Assembly: GCA_024235755.1 (NCBI GenBank) | Contig: JACKLV010000016.1 | Coordinates: 9,413 to 73,412, forward strand | Direction: 5' to 3' | From: Burkholderiales bacterium | GTDB lineage: Bacteria; Pseudomonadota; Gammaproteobacteria; Burkholderiales; Nitrosomonadaceae | Length of the DNA: 64,000 bases | Shown here: positions 46,242-56,312 of the stretch, one piece after another | Layout: each line of letters opens with the position of its first letter | Position numbering within the stretch: position 1 is the stretch's first letter | Translations under genes and position numbers: made by a program | Notes under the pieces: model-generated | Told to the model about the DNA's origin: nothing | The model's database searches: none | What the model saw: only the letters and a program-made list of their open reading frames with translations

Positions 46242-47630
46242 ATGAAAGTGCGTTATTCAAATTTTAGCTGCGGTATTATTTTTCTCCTGTTTTTTTTGTG
46301 GCCGACACTGCTGCCTGCACAGAATTCCGGGAATGCCCTTTGGCTGAGTGTTAATGGTGCCATCGGTCCTGCCACATATGATTATCTGCAGCGCGGTTTT
46401 GACAAAGCGATCGAGCAGAACAGCCAGATTATTATTTTGCAAATGGATACGCCGGGTGGGCTTGATGTTTCCATGCGTGAAATCATACGCAGTATGATTG
46501 CATCACCGGTGCCGGTAATCGTTTTTGTGTCGCCCAGTGGTGCGCGCGCAGCCAGCGCTGGTACGTATATTCTATATGCCAGCCATATTGCCGCTATGGC
46601 CCCTGCTACTAATTTGGGAGCGGCGACGCCAGTACAGATCGGCGGGTTGCCTGGTGTGCCCGATAAAGATATGTTTGACCGTTTTCAGGACGGCGATGAT
46701 GAAAGGGGGGCGCCATCAGCAGACCCCATGTCGAACAAAATTATCAACGATGCAGTGGCTTATATTCGCGGACTGGCGCAAATGCGGGACCGCAATGCCG
46801 AATGGGCGGAGAGTGCGGTGCGAACAGCGGCCAGCCTGACAGCGGAAGAAGCGCTGGAGAACGGTGTGATCGACTTGATCGCGGAAAATATTCCTGATTT
46901 ACTGGCCAAAATCGATGGGCGTAGCGTCAATGTTTTGGGTAACGCGCGAATACTATCCACGCAGCACATATCAGTCGAGCATTTTGAACCGGACTGGCGT
47001 ACCCGTCTGCTGGCAATCATTACCGATCCGAATATCGCCTATATATTGATGCTGCTTGGCATTTATGCGCTGATTTTTGAGTTTTCCAATCCCGGCATGA
47101 TTTTTCCGGGCGTTGTAGGTGCCGTTTGTCTGGTATTGGCGTTATTCGCTTTTCAGGTGTTGCCCATCAATTACGCGGGGCTGGCGCTGCTGCTTTTCGG
47201 TATAGCATTCATGCTGGCGGAAGTATTCGTGCCAAGTTTTGGGGCGCTGGGTATCGGCGGTATGATTGCATTTGTCATTGGTTCCGTCATGCTGCTGGAT
47301 ACCGGTGTGCCCGGATACGGCGTATCAATTCCGCTGATTGCCACATTTGCATTATTATCAGCTGCATTCTTCCTGCTGGTATTAGGCATGGCGATCAAGG
47401 CGCGACAGCGGCCTGTCGTCAGTGGCGTGGAACATCTGATGCATTCTACCGCGGAAGTATTGAATGATTTCTCGGAACATGGCTGGGTCAGAGTGCAGGG
47501 TGAACGCTGGGAAGCGCAGACAAGTACGCCACTCAGGCGCGGCGAAAAAGTTCGTGTGGTGGCCATAGACGGACTGGTTTTAAAGGTTGAGCCCGATTCA
47601 AATACCGCTACTCAATTCAAGGAGGGTTAG
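46242..47630 (+). CDS. nfeD: NfeD-type ClpP-class membrane serine protease
   Basis: This 462-residue protein has a signal peptide (about 8-28) and a ClpP-like protease domain (about 30-230). The catalytic Ser lies in [14 protein letters not shown] and a lysine is expected near residue 150. Four C-terminal membrane helices (about 260-385) are followed by a short OB-fold NfeD domain (residues 400-460, [14 protein letters not shown]). Such long NfeD proteins cleave the C-terminus of stomatin-like partners. ATG at 46242 has GGAGG upstream at good spacing. The partner slipin gene follows after four bases. Confidence 0.9.
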   Translation: MKVRYSNFSCGIIFLLFFLWPTLLPAQNSGNALWLSVNGAIGPATYDYLQRGFDKAIEQNSQIIILQMDTPGGLDVSMREIIRSMIASPVPVIVFVSPSGARAASAGTYILYASHIAAMAPATNLGAATPVQIGGLPGVPDKDMFDRFQDGDDERGAPSADPMSNKIINDAVAYIRGLAQMRDRNAEWAESAVRTAASLTAEEALENGVIDLIAENIPDLLAKIDGRSVNVLGNARILSTQHISVEHFEPDWRTRLLAIITDPNIAYILMLLGIYALIFEFSNPGMIFPGVVGAVCLVLALFAFQVLPINYAGLALLLFGIAFMLAEVFVPSFGALGIGGMIAFVIGSVMLLDTGVPGYGVSIPLIATFALLSAAFFLLVLGMAIKARQRPVVSGVEHLMHSTAEVLNDFSEHGWVRVQGERWEAQTSTPLRRGEKVRVVAIDGLVLKVEPDSNTATQFKEG

Positions 47631-47634
47631 TCTG

Positions 47635-48417
47635 ATGGAAATTGTATTGATTATTCTGAGTGTCGTTATTGTCTTTTTTGCCAGTGCCTTTAGAGTACTG
47701 CGCGAATATGAACGTGGTGTGGTTTTTCAGCTTGGCCGGTTCTGGAAAGTGAAGGGCCCAGGGCTCATTATTTTGGTTCCCGTTATCCAGACGATGGTGC
47801 GCGTCGACCTCAGAACCATCGTCATGGATGTGCCAAGTCAGGACGTGATATCGCGCGACAACGTTTCCGTTAAAGTCAATGCAGTCATCTATTTTCGTGT
47901 GGTTAACCCTGAACGCGCCATTATCCAGGTAGAAGACTTCGACGCAGCCACCAGTCAACTGGCGCAGACGACATTACGTTCGGTACTCGGTCAGCATGAA
48001 CTGGACGAAATGCTCGCCAGCCGGGACAAGCTGAACGACGATATCCAGAAAATTCTGGATGAGCAAACGGAAGCCTGGGGTATCAAAGTCGCGAATGTCG
48101 AGATCAAGCATGTCGATATCAATGAATCCATGATACGCGCCATTGCCAAGCAGGCTGAAGCCGAGCGCGAACGGCGCGCCAAAATTATTCATGCCGAAGG
48201 TGAATTGCAGGCGTCACAACATTTGTTGGAAGCATCGCAGGTGCTGGTCAAAGAACCGCAAGCGTTGCAACTGCGTTATCTGCAGACACTTACGGAAATT
48301 GCCGGTGAGAAAAATTCAACGATTGTTTTTCCACTGCCTATGGAAATCATTGTGCCGTTTCAAAAGATTCTTCAGAAACATGCGAAAGAGCAGGAAAGCA
48401 AAACGGAAAGCGCTTAA
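47635..48417 (+). CDS. Slipin (stomatin/SPFH family protein)
   Basis: This 260-residue membrane protein has an N-terminal hydrophobic anchor ([18 protein letters not shown]). An SPFH/band-7 domain (about 25-190) follows, with [39 protein letters not shown] and [20 protein letters not shown]. The tail is coiled-coil ([17 protein letters not shown]). ATG at 47635 follows AAGGAGG and lies four bases after nfeD, so the pair is translationally coupled. Slipins form large ring oligomers at the membrane and are substrates of the NfeD protease. Confidence 0.92.
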   Translation: MEIVLIILSVVIVFFASAFRVLREYERGVVFQLGRFWKVKGPGLIILVPVIQTMVRVDLRTIVMDVPSQDVISRDNVSVKVNAVIYFRVVNPERAIIQVEDFDAATSQLAQTTLRSVLGQHELDEMLASRDKLNDDIQKILDEQTEAWGIKVANVEIKHVDINESMIRAIAKQAEAERERRAKIIHAEGELQASQHLLEASQVLVKEPQALQLRYLQTLTEIAGEKNSTIVFPLPMEIIVPFQKILQKHAKEQESKTESA

Positions 48418-48448
48418 TTTTATTATGCCCAATCGGACGGCTGGGTGG

Positions 48449-51400
48449 TTATGCCAAGTCGTCCGAATAAAGCGCTTTGTCCATATTGGCTCTGATTTTC
48501 GATAAAAGCGGGTTATAGGCTTCGTTAGCGACCGGTCCGACAATTTTTTGAGCCAAATCCAGGAAGTTCGTTTTAACAAGCGAATGGGGTGTTTTTGTAC
48601 CTTCGGTATTGCTGACAGCAACTAACCTGCCCATGATAAATTTATCTGCCCCGAGTTGTTGGTGTTTGGTCAAGCTTTCTACAATAATGAAATTATCCGG
48701 CATTTTTCCTAGATTGACCGCGTCATCTATGCTGCTGTTGGTAATGTCGATAATCGGAATGACATCACGTTTGTTCACATCCCCTGTTGTATCCTGCCAG
48801 GTTCTCTTGACTTCCGTTTGAGTTTCGGATTTGGGTTTGGGTGTGGTTCTGCCTTCCGTAATAACGGGCGATAAATCAGCGTGGACAATTTTTCCCGAAT
48901 TTCCTGTTTCATCCTTTTCGAGATTGGAGCGTTTGTCTCCGCCATAAACGCCGATTTCAAAGTAGGGGTTTTTGCTGATGTATTTACTTTTACTGACAAT
49001 GCGATCATTTTCATCTTTGCCTTTCTGAAATCTGTTGGCGAGGATGCCCGCCACTACCAGCGCCTGTTCTCCGCTGTCCAGATAAAAAACCCGGTAGTCG
49101 GTAGCGCTTAATTTGGAGATGATTTTTTTCTCATAAACATCTTCTGTGTCTTTGAATTTTCCAGGGGTGGTGTGGCTACTGTTGGGATTGGCGGTGTTAT
49201 CCAACGTGGTGGCCGATAGCAACATGGAATATTCCTGCAGCTTGTCGGTCATGTCTGCAGTCATCGCGAAGTGCTTGTTTTTTTCCTTCTGAGTCGGTGT
49301 GGAAATGCCATCGTACAATGTATTGCCTTTGGTCAATAAAATTCCGGCCTGCTGTATTTTTATAAGCATTCTCGATTTTAGCCATTCGTAGACTCTTTTT
49401 TTCTCGTTGGGGGCGTTGCTGGCAATTTTTTGCTTTAAAACAATAAAAGCGTGACGCATGGCTGTTTTCAATGCTTCGATATATAAAACCGGTTGCTTGG
49501 TATCGGTTTTCAATGTGTCCAGATCGTCAATATTCGTCAATGAAACGCCGGTTTTTTTGTTGGCAAGATTTTCCACTAACGCTTTCAGTCCAGGCAGAAG
49601 CGATTCCACCGGGGTATAGCCCGGCCATAACCTGACAGATTCTCCGGTATCGGCGATGGTCGGTCGTTGAAAACCGAAGCTGCCTCTTTCGGTGATCTTT
49701 ATTTCCTGTCCCGATGCCGAGTTGAAATCGGTAACAATATCCGGAAGGATTTGTTTCGTCGTGTTGTAATCATTGTTTTTGTATCTGTATTTGGCGGGTT
49801 TGGGTACTATTAGGATCAAGCTGGGGTGGCCTTCTGAACCGATAGCGTTCAACACCTGATTTCCGCCCGAAATCGAATTGATAATGGTGCTTATTTTTGT
49901 TACTAGATCGCCTCTGTCCTGCAATAGACCGTCGTGAAAATTCTTGTTGGCGAATGTGCTGCCGGTTTTGTCTTTTAAAGCTTCTTTTTGTTTTTCGATC
50001 AGTAAATCTGTTATGGAAGCATCGTCATCAACGGAACGGCTGATTTTGGGAGCCGTGGTCAGTTTGGGATCATTGAAAAATGTTCCTTTAGCCTTCTTTT
50101 TGTTACCGGAGACGCCAATAATTTCCTGCTGATCTTGTAATATTTTAAGATTGTGAGAAGGCAGGCCCGCCGAGGCGACTCCCTTTCGTCCTGTCCGGTA
50201 AGTGGCGGCGCCTTTGGTCCCGGCTGAGGTGATCCAGCCTCCGCCTTGAAGTCCAAGCAAAGCGGTGTTCAGAGGTTGCAGCAAGTTGTTTGTATTCACA
50301 TTTTCTTCGGATAATAATTTTTTGTACTGCTCATTGAGGGGGTGGTCTTGATTACTTCTGGCATATTTTCCTTCGCCCTTTTTCTCTCTGTCGAAACCCT
50401 GTCCCGTGCCGGAATCGAATGAAGCGATATGCCGGTGAAAAAATATCAGCATGGAGAGAAAGTCCCCTTTGATATTATCAAAACTGATATCTCCGAGCCC
50501 TGTCAGGTTTTTATCGCCCAGCAGCGCATATAAAAGCTGGGTATATTTCTTTTGCGCCTTTTTGGCCGAAGAACCCCTTTTCGAGATGTCGTAGTTGTCA
50601 TACCATTCTTCATTGGCGAACATATTCAGCCTTGTCGTGGCGCGCACTTCATCGGGTTTGGTTTTGAGCGTGGGGTCGTTTTTTGCGGTTTTGACCCATT
50701 GCTCTGCTGTGGCATTGCCGTTGTTTTTGTCAAAAGCTTTTGCGAGTGCAAGCAGGTGTTCTTTTTCCCATGCGCTGATGTTCAATAGTTTCCCCCAGTC
50801 TTCCGGCGTGCTTTTCCCGGATTTCTGAGCAAATGCCAGGCCGATTTCAACTTCGGAACCGGTCAGGGCTTGCGGAATGTGTGTGCCTGCAAAAAGTAAA
50901 ATGGTTTCGTCGATGCGGTTATTTTCCGCCGCTTTTTCCCATAGACTCTTGATTCCCGCCAAACCGCAGACTTTTCCGGTCTCCGTCATGAATTGGGTAA
51001 GCTTGGTCAGAGATTCGTATTCCAAGCCATCCAGAAAGCCGCTTGCGCCGGTTAGACTAGGTTTGTCTTTGGTGCCTTTGGCTTTTTCCTGAAAAGCATT
51101 GATTTCAGCAATGCTTCCTTTGCTGCCTGTTTTCTCGATCAATCCAAGCGTGGCAACTATATTATCGACGCCTGTGTCTTTAATGAGTTTAACCACATCT
51201 TCAATCGGGTCGGTGCGGTGTTTTTTGTTGATCTGATTGAAAACGCGCAATTGACTCGGAAAATCGTTTTCAAACAGCTCTGCGATTTTGCTTCCCCGTT
51301 CTTCGGTTCCGGCCAGCAAGATAAGTGTGGTTTTTTTTCTCAGTGGCTCGTTTTCAGTATCCTTTTTAAAATCTTTGATAGTTGTTTTCTTTTGTCTGAA

Positions 51401-52354
51401 TTGTTTATATAAGGTGAGGTTATTCTGATTGGCTACTGTGATTTTGCTGAAGTCGAGTGTTTTCAAGGCGGAACCGGATATCGTAGAAGTCCGTTCTTTT
51501 CCCAGGCTGTATTGAAGATCTTTGTCTTTTTTTAATAGCTTGTTGAATTCAAGAATAGGCTTGAATTGTTTTGAGAGTTTTTCAATTTCTTTTTTGTGAT
51601 CTTCACCGGCCGTTATTATTTTTTGATTGAGCGTTTCAATGTCTTTTTTTTCTGCTATGGCATTGGCGGTTTGATCAAATGCTTCGTTGTATAACGTTTC
51701 GTATTTAGTAAAAAGATGTTCGAGAGCATTTGTTAGCTCATCCACTTTGGGTTGCGGGATCTCCTGAAACGCCTTGATTACAGCTTTCAAAAAATCTACC
51801 GAGCCGTTGGAATGCTTGTTATAGACCTTGTCTCGGCCGCTGGCTCTGCGTTCGTTCAGATCCTGGGTGATTTCTTTTATCTCGGTGTGCAGCTTGATGG
51901 CGTCTGAATAATTGCCGGCTTTCAGTTTTTCGATGGCTTCTTCTTTTTTTGTTTTGACAGACTCCAGTTTCGCGTCAGGATCGTATTCCAGCTGGATGAC
52001 ATGTCGTTGCACAACGCCAGCTTTTAATTTCGATTGGAGACCGGTTTGGGAATTTTCTGCGTTGGTTTGAACAGGTGAGGCCGCGACTTGGTGTTGCAAC
52101 GCATGACTGGCGGCTGTTGCGCTGTTGGTTGCATGCCGTGTCTTGGCGCAGTTATTAACGATGTTCTTGACCGCCGCCAGCTGTTTTACCCGCTTGCTGC
52201 TGTTAATTGTTTTGCGTAATTTTTTGCGGGCGGCGGTTTCGGGTCTGTTATTTGTAAGCTGGAACGCTACTCCGCTGTTGTTTTGTTTTTGTATGGTACT
52301 GCTTGCGGCGGCTTTATTCTCATTTTCCGGTTTTTTATCTGCATGCGTGTTCAT
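48449..52354 (-). CDS. Large protein with eCIS-cargo-like N-terminal leader
   Basis: This 1,301-residue protein is lysine-rich with no signal peptide or membrane segment. Residues 30-60 (NNRPETAARKKLRKTINSS and then KRVKQLAA) resemble the 'DNRPEA..QRKLQ..ANNSP' leader of DUF4157-type proteins linked to extracellular contractile injection systems and their cargo. VVQRHVIQLEYDP near residue 115 resembles the 'VVQR' junction in those proteins. No DUF4157 HExxH peptidase motif was found. The middle part is helical with coiled-coil stretches (about 125-290), and the C-terminal half is mixed with no recognised catalytic signature. AGGAAACACAACC precedes the ATG. No sheath, tube or baseplate genes lie in the window. 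Function unknown; a secreted effector is the leading guess. Confidence 0.55.
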   Translation of the reverse strand: MNTHADKKPENENKAAASSTIQKQNNSGVAFQLTNNRPETAARKKLRKTINSSKRVKQLAAVKNIVNNCAKTRHATNSATAASHALQHQVAASPVQTNAENSQTGLQSKLKAGVVQRHVIQLEYDPDAKLESVKTKKEEAIEKLKAGNYSDAIKLHTEIKEITQDLNERRASGRDKVYNKHSNGSVDFLKAVIKAFQEIPQPKVDELTNALEHLFTKYETLYNEAFDQTANAIAEKKDIETLNQKIITAGEDHKKEIEKLSKQFKPILEFNKLLKKDKDLQYSLGKERTSTISGSALKTLDFSKITVANQNNLTLYKQFRQKKTTIKDFKKDTENEPLRKKTTLILLAGTEERGSKIAELFENDFPSQLRVFNQINKKHRTDPIEDVVKLIKDTGVDNIVATLGLIEKTGSKGSIAEINAFQEKAKGTKDKPSLTGASGFLDGLEYESLTKLTQFMTETGKVCGLAGIKSLWEKAAENNRIDETILLFAGTHIPQALTGSEVEIGLAFAQKSGKSTPEDWGKLLNISAWEKEHLLALAKAFDKNNGNATAEQWVKTAKNDPTLKTKPDEVRATTRLNMFANEEWYDNYDISKRGSSAKKAQKKYTQLLYALLGDKNLTGLGDISFDNIKGDFLSMLIFFHRHIASFDSGTGQGFDREKKGEGKYARSNQDHPLNEQYKKLLSEENVNTNNLLQPLNTALLGLQGGGWITSAGTKGAATYRTGRKGVASAGLPSHNLKILQDQQEIIGVSGNKKKAKGTFFNDPKLTTAPKISRSVDDDASITDLLIEKQKEALKDKTGSTFANKNFHDGLLQDRGDLVTKISTIINSISGGNQVLNAIGSEGHPSLILIVPKPAKYRYKNNDYNTTKQILPDIVTDFNSASGQEIKITERGSFGFQRPTIADTGESVRLWPGYTPVESLLPGLKALVENLANKKTGVSLTNIDDLDTLKTDTKQPVLYIEALKTAMRHAFIVLKQKIASNAPNEKKRVYEWLKSRMLIKIQQAGILLTKGNTLYDGISTPTQKEKNKHFAMTADMTDKLQEYSMLLSATTLDNTANPNSSHTTPGKFKDTEDVYEKKIISKLSATDYRVFYLDSGEQALVVAGILANRFQKGKDENDRIVSKSKYISKNPYFEIGVYGGDKRSNLEKDETGNSGKIVHADLSPVITEGRTTPKPKSETQTEVKRTWQDTTGDVNKRDVIPIIDITNSSIDDAVNLGKMPDNFIIVESLTKHQQLGADKFIMGRLVAVSNTEGTKTPHSLVKTNFLDLAQKIVGPVANEAYNPLLSKIRANMDKALYSDDLA

Positions 52355-52521
52355 GGTTGTGTTTCCTGGTTTTTTGCATTGATAAGCAGTCCGCTGATTC
52401 TGATTTGTTTTCGTAGCAACAGCGTATCACCGAAAAATCTAGGGATAGCCTCTACGATTATAGATTGGTTCGGATTTGGCAGTAAAGAATGGTGGGTTCA
52501 CTGTTTGAAAGCTCAGTATCG

Positions 52522-52569
52522 ACAACATTTCTGTTGCGCAAAATATTTGTTGCGCAACAGAAATGTTGT
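52522..52569. repeat. Perfect 20-bp inverted repeat in divergent promoter region
   Basis: The arms 52522-52541 and 52550-52569 are exact reverse complements separated by eight bases (AATATTTG). Each arm contains the small palindrome TTGCGCAA, the two copies being 16 bp apart centre to centre. The repeat lies 36 bases before the first ATPase start and 167 bases from the divergent large gene. It could be a two-site operator, or an RNA hairpin in the leader of the ATPase operon. Confidence 0.85.
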
Positions 52570-52605
52570 TAAAATTGATTTTGGTTTAAAAGTGAGGAAA
52601 TTAGT

Positions 52606-53727
52606 ATGCGCATCATTATTGGTAGTCCACCGACAGGAGGCGACTTTTATCCTCGCCAATCCGTGATTGATCAACTTGTTCGCGCATTAGAGGTCGAGCA
52701 TGTACTGTTTCTTGCGCCGCGGCGTACCGGAAAAACCAGTATTCTTTTCCGGTTGCGTGAAGTGGCACCAGCGCAGGCGGCTTTTATTGATCTCGAAGGT
52801 CTTGATCATCCCCGATTTTGGATTCGGTCAATGGTCGATTCGGTACGTGCAATTAATGATGAGCGGTGGCTGCAGATCGTCAAGAAAATGCCTGATTTTT
52901 TGCGCGGCTTTAAAAGTGATCTTTTCGAGATTTCGGAAACAAACTGGGAGGACAGTGCAGATCATTTGATGCATGATCTGAACCAGCTCGGCACACCTGT
53001 CTGGTTTCTGCTCGATGAATTTCCTATTATGGTCGATAAAATTGCCAACCGGTATGGCAAGGCGGAGGCTTCTGCCGCATTGCACTGGCTGCGCCGCATA
53101 CGGCAGCATAGTACCGGCAGCCCGGTTCGGTTCCTGCTGACGGGTTCGATCGGACTCGACAGCGTGATGCAGCGCCACGGCATGCGCGGTATCGCCAACG
53201 ACCTGCGGCGGGAAATACTGCCGCCCCAGACAAAGGAAGACGCGCTGGCATTTACCCTGCAATTGGCAAACAACAACCAGATCAGTCTGGATGAAGCTTT
53301 GGCGCGCGAGTTTATCAATCGCCTGGGTCCCGCCATCTGGCCGTTTTTTATTCAGTTGTTTGTGGCCGAATGCCAGGATTACGTGCTGCGCTACGGAGAG
53401 CCGGTCGATTTAGACAAGGTTTATCAGACGGTCGCATTAGGCAGGCGCAATCAATACGCCGACAACATGTGGGCGCGTTTGCGGGATATTTTTAGCGAAA
53501 CCGAAGCATCAGTTGCACGCCAGATACTGAAAATAATCGCAACGCATGAAAACGGCCTACCATTGGAAAATCTGCGCGGGCAATTACCCGATTTGCCGGC
53601 AGACGATTTTCGCACTGTACTAAACACGCTTGAGCATGACGGCTATCTGGTCGAACTGGCTAACGGCAATATTGCATTTTTCTCGCATCTTCTGCGCGAT
53701 TACTGGCGGTATAAGGGGCGCGTCTGA
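52606..53727 (+). CDS. P-loop ATPase, first of a pair (ATPase_2/AAA_16-like)
   Basis: This 373-residue STAND/AAA-like ATPase has the P-loop FLAPRRTGKTSILFRL (about 36-51). Walker B is VWFLLDEFPIM (about 128-138), and FLLTGSIGLDSV is the sensor-like strand. The last 70 residues look like a winged helix (IIATHENGLPLENLRGQ, then VLNTLEHDGYLVELANG). This is the plan of the archaeal-type ATPase_2 family, which includes many uncharacterised proteins of mobile and defence loci. GTGAGGA precedes the ATG. The second ATPase begins one base after its stop, so the two proteins are surely made together. No effector domain is visible. Confidence 0.75.
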   Translation: MRIIIGSPPTGGDFYPRQSVIDQLVRALEVEHVLFLAPRRTGKTSILFRLREVAPAQAAFIDLEGLDHPRFWIRSMVDSVRAINDERWLQIVKKMPDFLRGFKSDLFEISETNWEDSADHLMHDLNQLGTPVWFLLDEFPIMVDKIANRYGKAEASAALHWLRRIRQHSTGSPVRFLLTGSIGLDSVMQRHGMRGIANDLRREILPPQTKEDALAFTLQLANNNQISLDEALAREFINRLGPAIWPFFIQLFVAECQDYVLRYGEPVDLDKVYQTVALGRRNQYADNMWARLRDIFSETEASVARQILKIIATHENGLPLENLRGQLPDLPADDFRTVLNTLEHDGYLVELANGNIAFFSHLLRDYWRYKGRV

Positions 53728-53728
53728 T

Positions 53729-55432
53729 ATGGAACATGAGATCAGGGAAGCGCCGCTCAATCTGTATAATCCCACCGCCAAAGATGCTGAGACGTTGCTG
53801 GCGGAATTTATCGACCGCAAGAAACTGCTGGCGCGGATTCTAGATATTGTCCAGCACAATGTATCGGACAGGCCGCAGCAGCATGTCATTGTCGTTGGGC
53901 CGCGCGGTATGGGTAAAACCACATTATTGTGTGCAATCCGCTACAGCGTGCAGAAAGACGACGCGTTAAGTCAGGAATGGCTGCCGTTACAGTTTGACGA
54001 AGAACAATACGGCATCGGCGATCTGGCGGATTTCTGGCTCGAAGCATTACGCCATCTGGAAATAGAGCTTAAAGCCACCCAATCAAAAGTCGACCAATTG
54101 CTCAACGAAGCGTCCGATAAACTGGCGCAGCATGCGCAGGATGTATTCTTTGAACTGCTTGCGCTAAGTGGCAGGCGCGCGTTACTGCTGGTTGACAATA
54201 TCAACGACCTGTTCGCTGCGATAGACGACGGCATAGCGCTGAATCAATTGCGCGCGCTGTGGATGACCGACCCGCGCATGATGGTGATCGGCGCGACACC
54301 GAGCCACTTTGACGAAGTTAGCGCAGTCGATCAGGCCTTTCACGATTTTTTCCGCATTTTCTATCTGGATCGCCTGACACAGGAAGAACTGGAGGTGTTC
54401 TTGCGCCATCTGGCCGAAATGCGCGGCGATGCGCAGGTGATTCATGCTATCGAACACGAACCGCAGCGCATCGCCGCGATGCGCATTCTGACCGGCGGCA
54501 ACCCGCGCCTGGTCATGCTCGGTTACCGCGTGCTGAAAGAAGGGTTCGACGGCGATGTGCGCCGCGATCTCGAACGGCTACTCGACGAATGTACGCCGTT
54601 TTTCAAGCACCGCATTGAGTCATTGGCCAAGGAGGCGCGGCGCACATTTGACGCCATCGCGCGGCGCTGGGACCCGGTCACTGTCGACGATATCCGCGTG
54701 GAACTGCGCAAACCGTCGAACTATATCAGCGCGCAGATCAAGCGCCTGATCGCCGAAGGCTTTATCGAAGCCATCAGCGGCGAGAAGAAAAAACGCTATC
54801 AGGTCTCTGAACGTTTTTACAAAGTCTACTACCTCATGCGCTACAGCCGCGAAGGCCGCCGCTTGCGCTGGCTGGTTAACTTCATGCAGGTGTTTTATGC
54901 GCGGCGGAATGACCGGCGCTGGGCCAGACGATTGGATAAAGCACTGTCTGAACCGCTGGCCGTAAATCCGGCAGCATGCGAGCAGACCCGTTTAGCGGGA
55001 ATTTCTTTGTTCGATCTCAACAAAATGGAAGAAGGCGTTGCGTTATTGATGCGGGGTTTGTTGCTTGATCCTGAAGACCGATATGGCCGACATGTATTGA
55101 ACCAATTCTGGCGCGACGCGTTGCCAGTTGCAGCCGAACAGATTGCTGTGAATAACAATTCCACGGCATCAGACAACCTGCGCCAAGCCATTACCGAAAC
55201 CTTGCTGACAAAAGCCGCCGGCGGCGAACACGAAGCGGTACTCGACGCGTTGCTGGCATTGGACGAATCTGCGCAACAACCGTTTGAGGTGTTGATTCTC
55301 GCGTTGCAGGCATTGAATGACCGCTCGGTATTGCAGCATATCGCGCGCGAAAAGCGCGATGTGGTGCTGGATGTCATGGCCAGCATTGCGCCGGAAGACG
55401 GTTTTGATGCAAAGAAAGACGGAACCAATTGA
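53729..55432 (+). CDS. P-loop ATPase, second of a pair, with C-terminal helical repeats
   Basis: This 567-residue protein has the P-loop VVGPRGMGKTTLLCAI (about 48-63), Walker B RALLLVDNINDLF and sensor motif MMVIGATPSHFDEV, followed by LTGGNPRLVMLGYRVL. A winged-helix segment (about 305-380, VTVDDIRVELRKPSNYISAQ) is followed by a 190-residue, Ala/Leu-rich helical C-terminus with a TPR-like piece (DLNKMEEGVALLMRGLLLDP). ATG at 53729 is one base past the stop of the first ATPase. Base composition from about 54150 on looks GC-richer than neighbouring genes. Function unknown; a two-ATPase defence or stress module is a guess. Confidence 0.72.
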   Translation: MEHEIREAPLNLYNPTAKDAETLLAEFIDRKKLLARILDIVQHNVSDRPQQHVIVVGPRGMGKTTLLCAIRYSVQKDDALSQEWLPLQFDEEQYGIGDLADFWLEALRHLEIELKATQSKVDQLLNEASDKLAQHAQDVFFELLALSGRRALLLVDNINDLFAAIDDGIALNQLRALWMTDPRMMVIGATPSHFDEVSAVDQAFHDFFRIFYLDRLTQEELEVFLRHLAEMRGDAQVIHAIEHEPQRIAAMRILTGGNPRLVMLGYRVLKEGFDGDVRRDLERLLDECTPFFKHRIESLAKEARRTFDAIARRWDPVTVDDIRVELRKPSNYISAQIKRLIAEGFIEAISGEKKKRYQVSERFYKVYYLMRYSREGRRLRWLVNFMQVFYARRNDRRWARRLDKALSEPLAVNPAACEQTRLAGISLFDLNKMEEGVALLMRGLLLDPEDRYGRHVLNQFWRDALPVAAEQIAVNNNSTASDNLRQAITETLLTKAAGGEHEAVLDALLALDESAQQPFEVLILALQALNDRSVLQHIAREKRDVVLDVMASIAPEDGFDAKKDGTN

Positions 55433-55569
55433 TCATGCCAAGTGATTGATAGTTATTTTGAAACAGATGGTTGTCAATACAAACTGCAGGCGATTGGCAT
55501 TTTTTGGTGCATCCTGTCACAATCTGTAGTTTTTTGTACGCGTGCTAACCCGATAGCATTTGAACATTT

Positions 55570-56208
55570 ATGAGTTACCTCAAATTAACCAACTATCAAT
55601 TCGACCCCGACGGTCACTGGGATCGGCCGTTGGATACAACAGATGTGCCGCCTGCGAGCGATCTGGCGTTGTTTGATCAGAACGGCTACGATTTGACCGG
55701 CCTGGAACAGCGCTATGCGAGAGCAAACGGGACGCAAGCGCATGCGCACCGGGAGCACCGGCATGCTTTGAAGGCGCCGTGGTTTGCGCAGCCGGAGCGG
55801 GTGGAGGGCGCTGTACTGAATCACAGCTTGTTGTTTGAGCGTAAGGGCTATAGCGGAGAAGCGTTGCAACAACTGGAACAATGGGCAAAAATCAATCCGC
55901 TGATTTACAAAATCATCCGTATCCGTCCGAAATGGGGGCTTGATTTCAGCATGGACTATGCCGACCGCGACGGTAATGTGTTCGAAGTGTTGCACTGGGA
56001 ATACGACGGTTTCGATTACGGCGAGGTCGAAGCCCGTAAACAGCAGCTGGAAACCCGGTTTGCAGCCATTGACTGGGACGATGCAGCCACTCGCATTTTG
56101 AGACAAAAAGATCAGTGGCACCACCTCGACTTCTTCGCGCAAAGCGATTGGAAGTGCAATTACTTCGGCATCGTCAAGGAGCGTTTCAAGATGGTTATCT
56201 GGACGTAG
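55570..56208 (+). CDS. Uncharacterised 212-residue protein
   Basis: I do not recognise this protein. It is soluble, rich in aromatic residues and histidine, with WDRPLDTTDVPPASDLALFD and NGYDLTGLEQRYARANG in the first third. The C-terminal half has a mixed alpha/beta look (WGLDFSMDYADRDGNVFEVL, HWEYDGFDYGEVEARKQQLE). No signal peptide or membrane helix. It begins 138 bases after the second ATPase on the same strand, without an obvious terminator in between, so it may be a third member of that transcript. It ends before the convergent MscS-type gene. Confidence 0.65.
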   Translation: MSYLKLTNYQFDPDGHWDRPLDTTDVPPASDLALFDQNGYDLTGLEQRYARANGTQAHAHREHRHALKAPWFAQPERVEGAVLNHSLLFERKGYSGEALQQLEQWAKINPLIYKIIRIRPKWGLDFSMDYADRDGNVFEVLHWEYDGFDYGEVEARKQQLETRFAAIDWDDAATRILRQKDQWHHLDFFAQSDWKCNYFGIVKERFKMVIWT

Positions 56209-56312
56209 AGTGCGATCAAAGTAATCCTGACTCGGGTCAATATACGATCAATTCACTGTCGAGACGTTATGGTTGTCGGTACATGGCGTTTCATTGATCC
56301 GCCTTACCAATA

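Noticed and set aside
53630..53728. A longer start for the second ATPase inside the first gene
   Set aside because: The extra 33 residues overlap the first ATPase in another frame and match nothing; ATG at 53729, one base after the upstream stop, is the natural coupled start.
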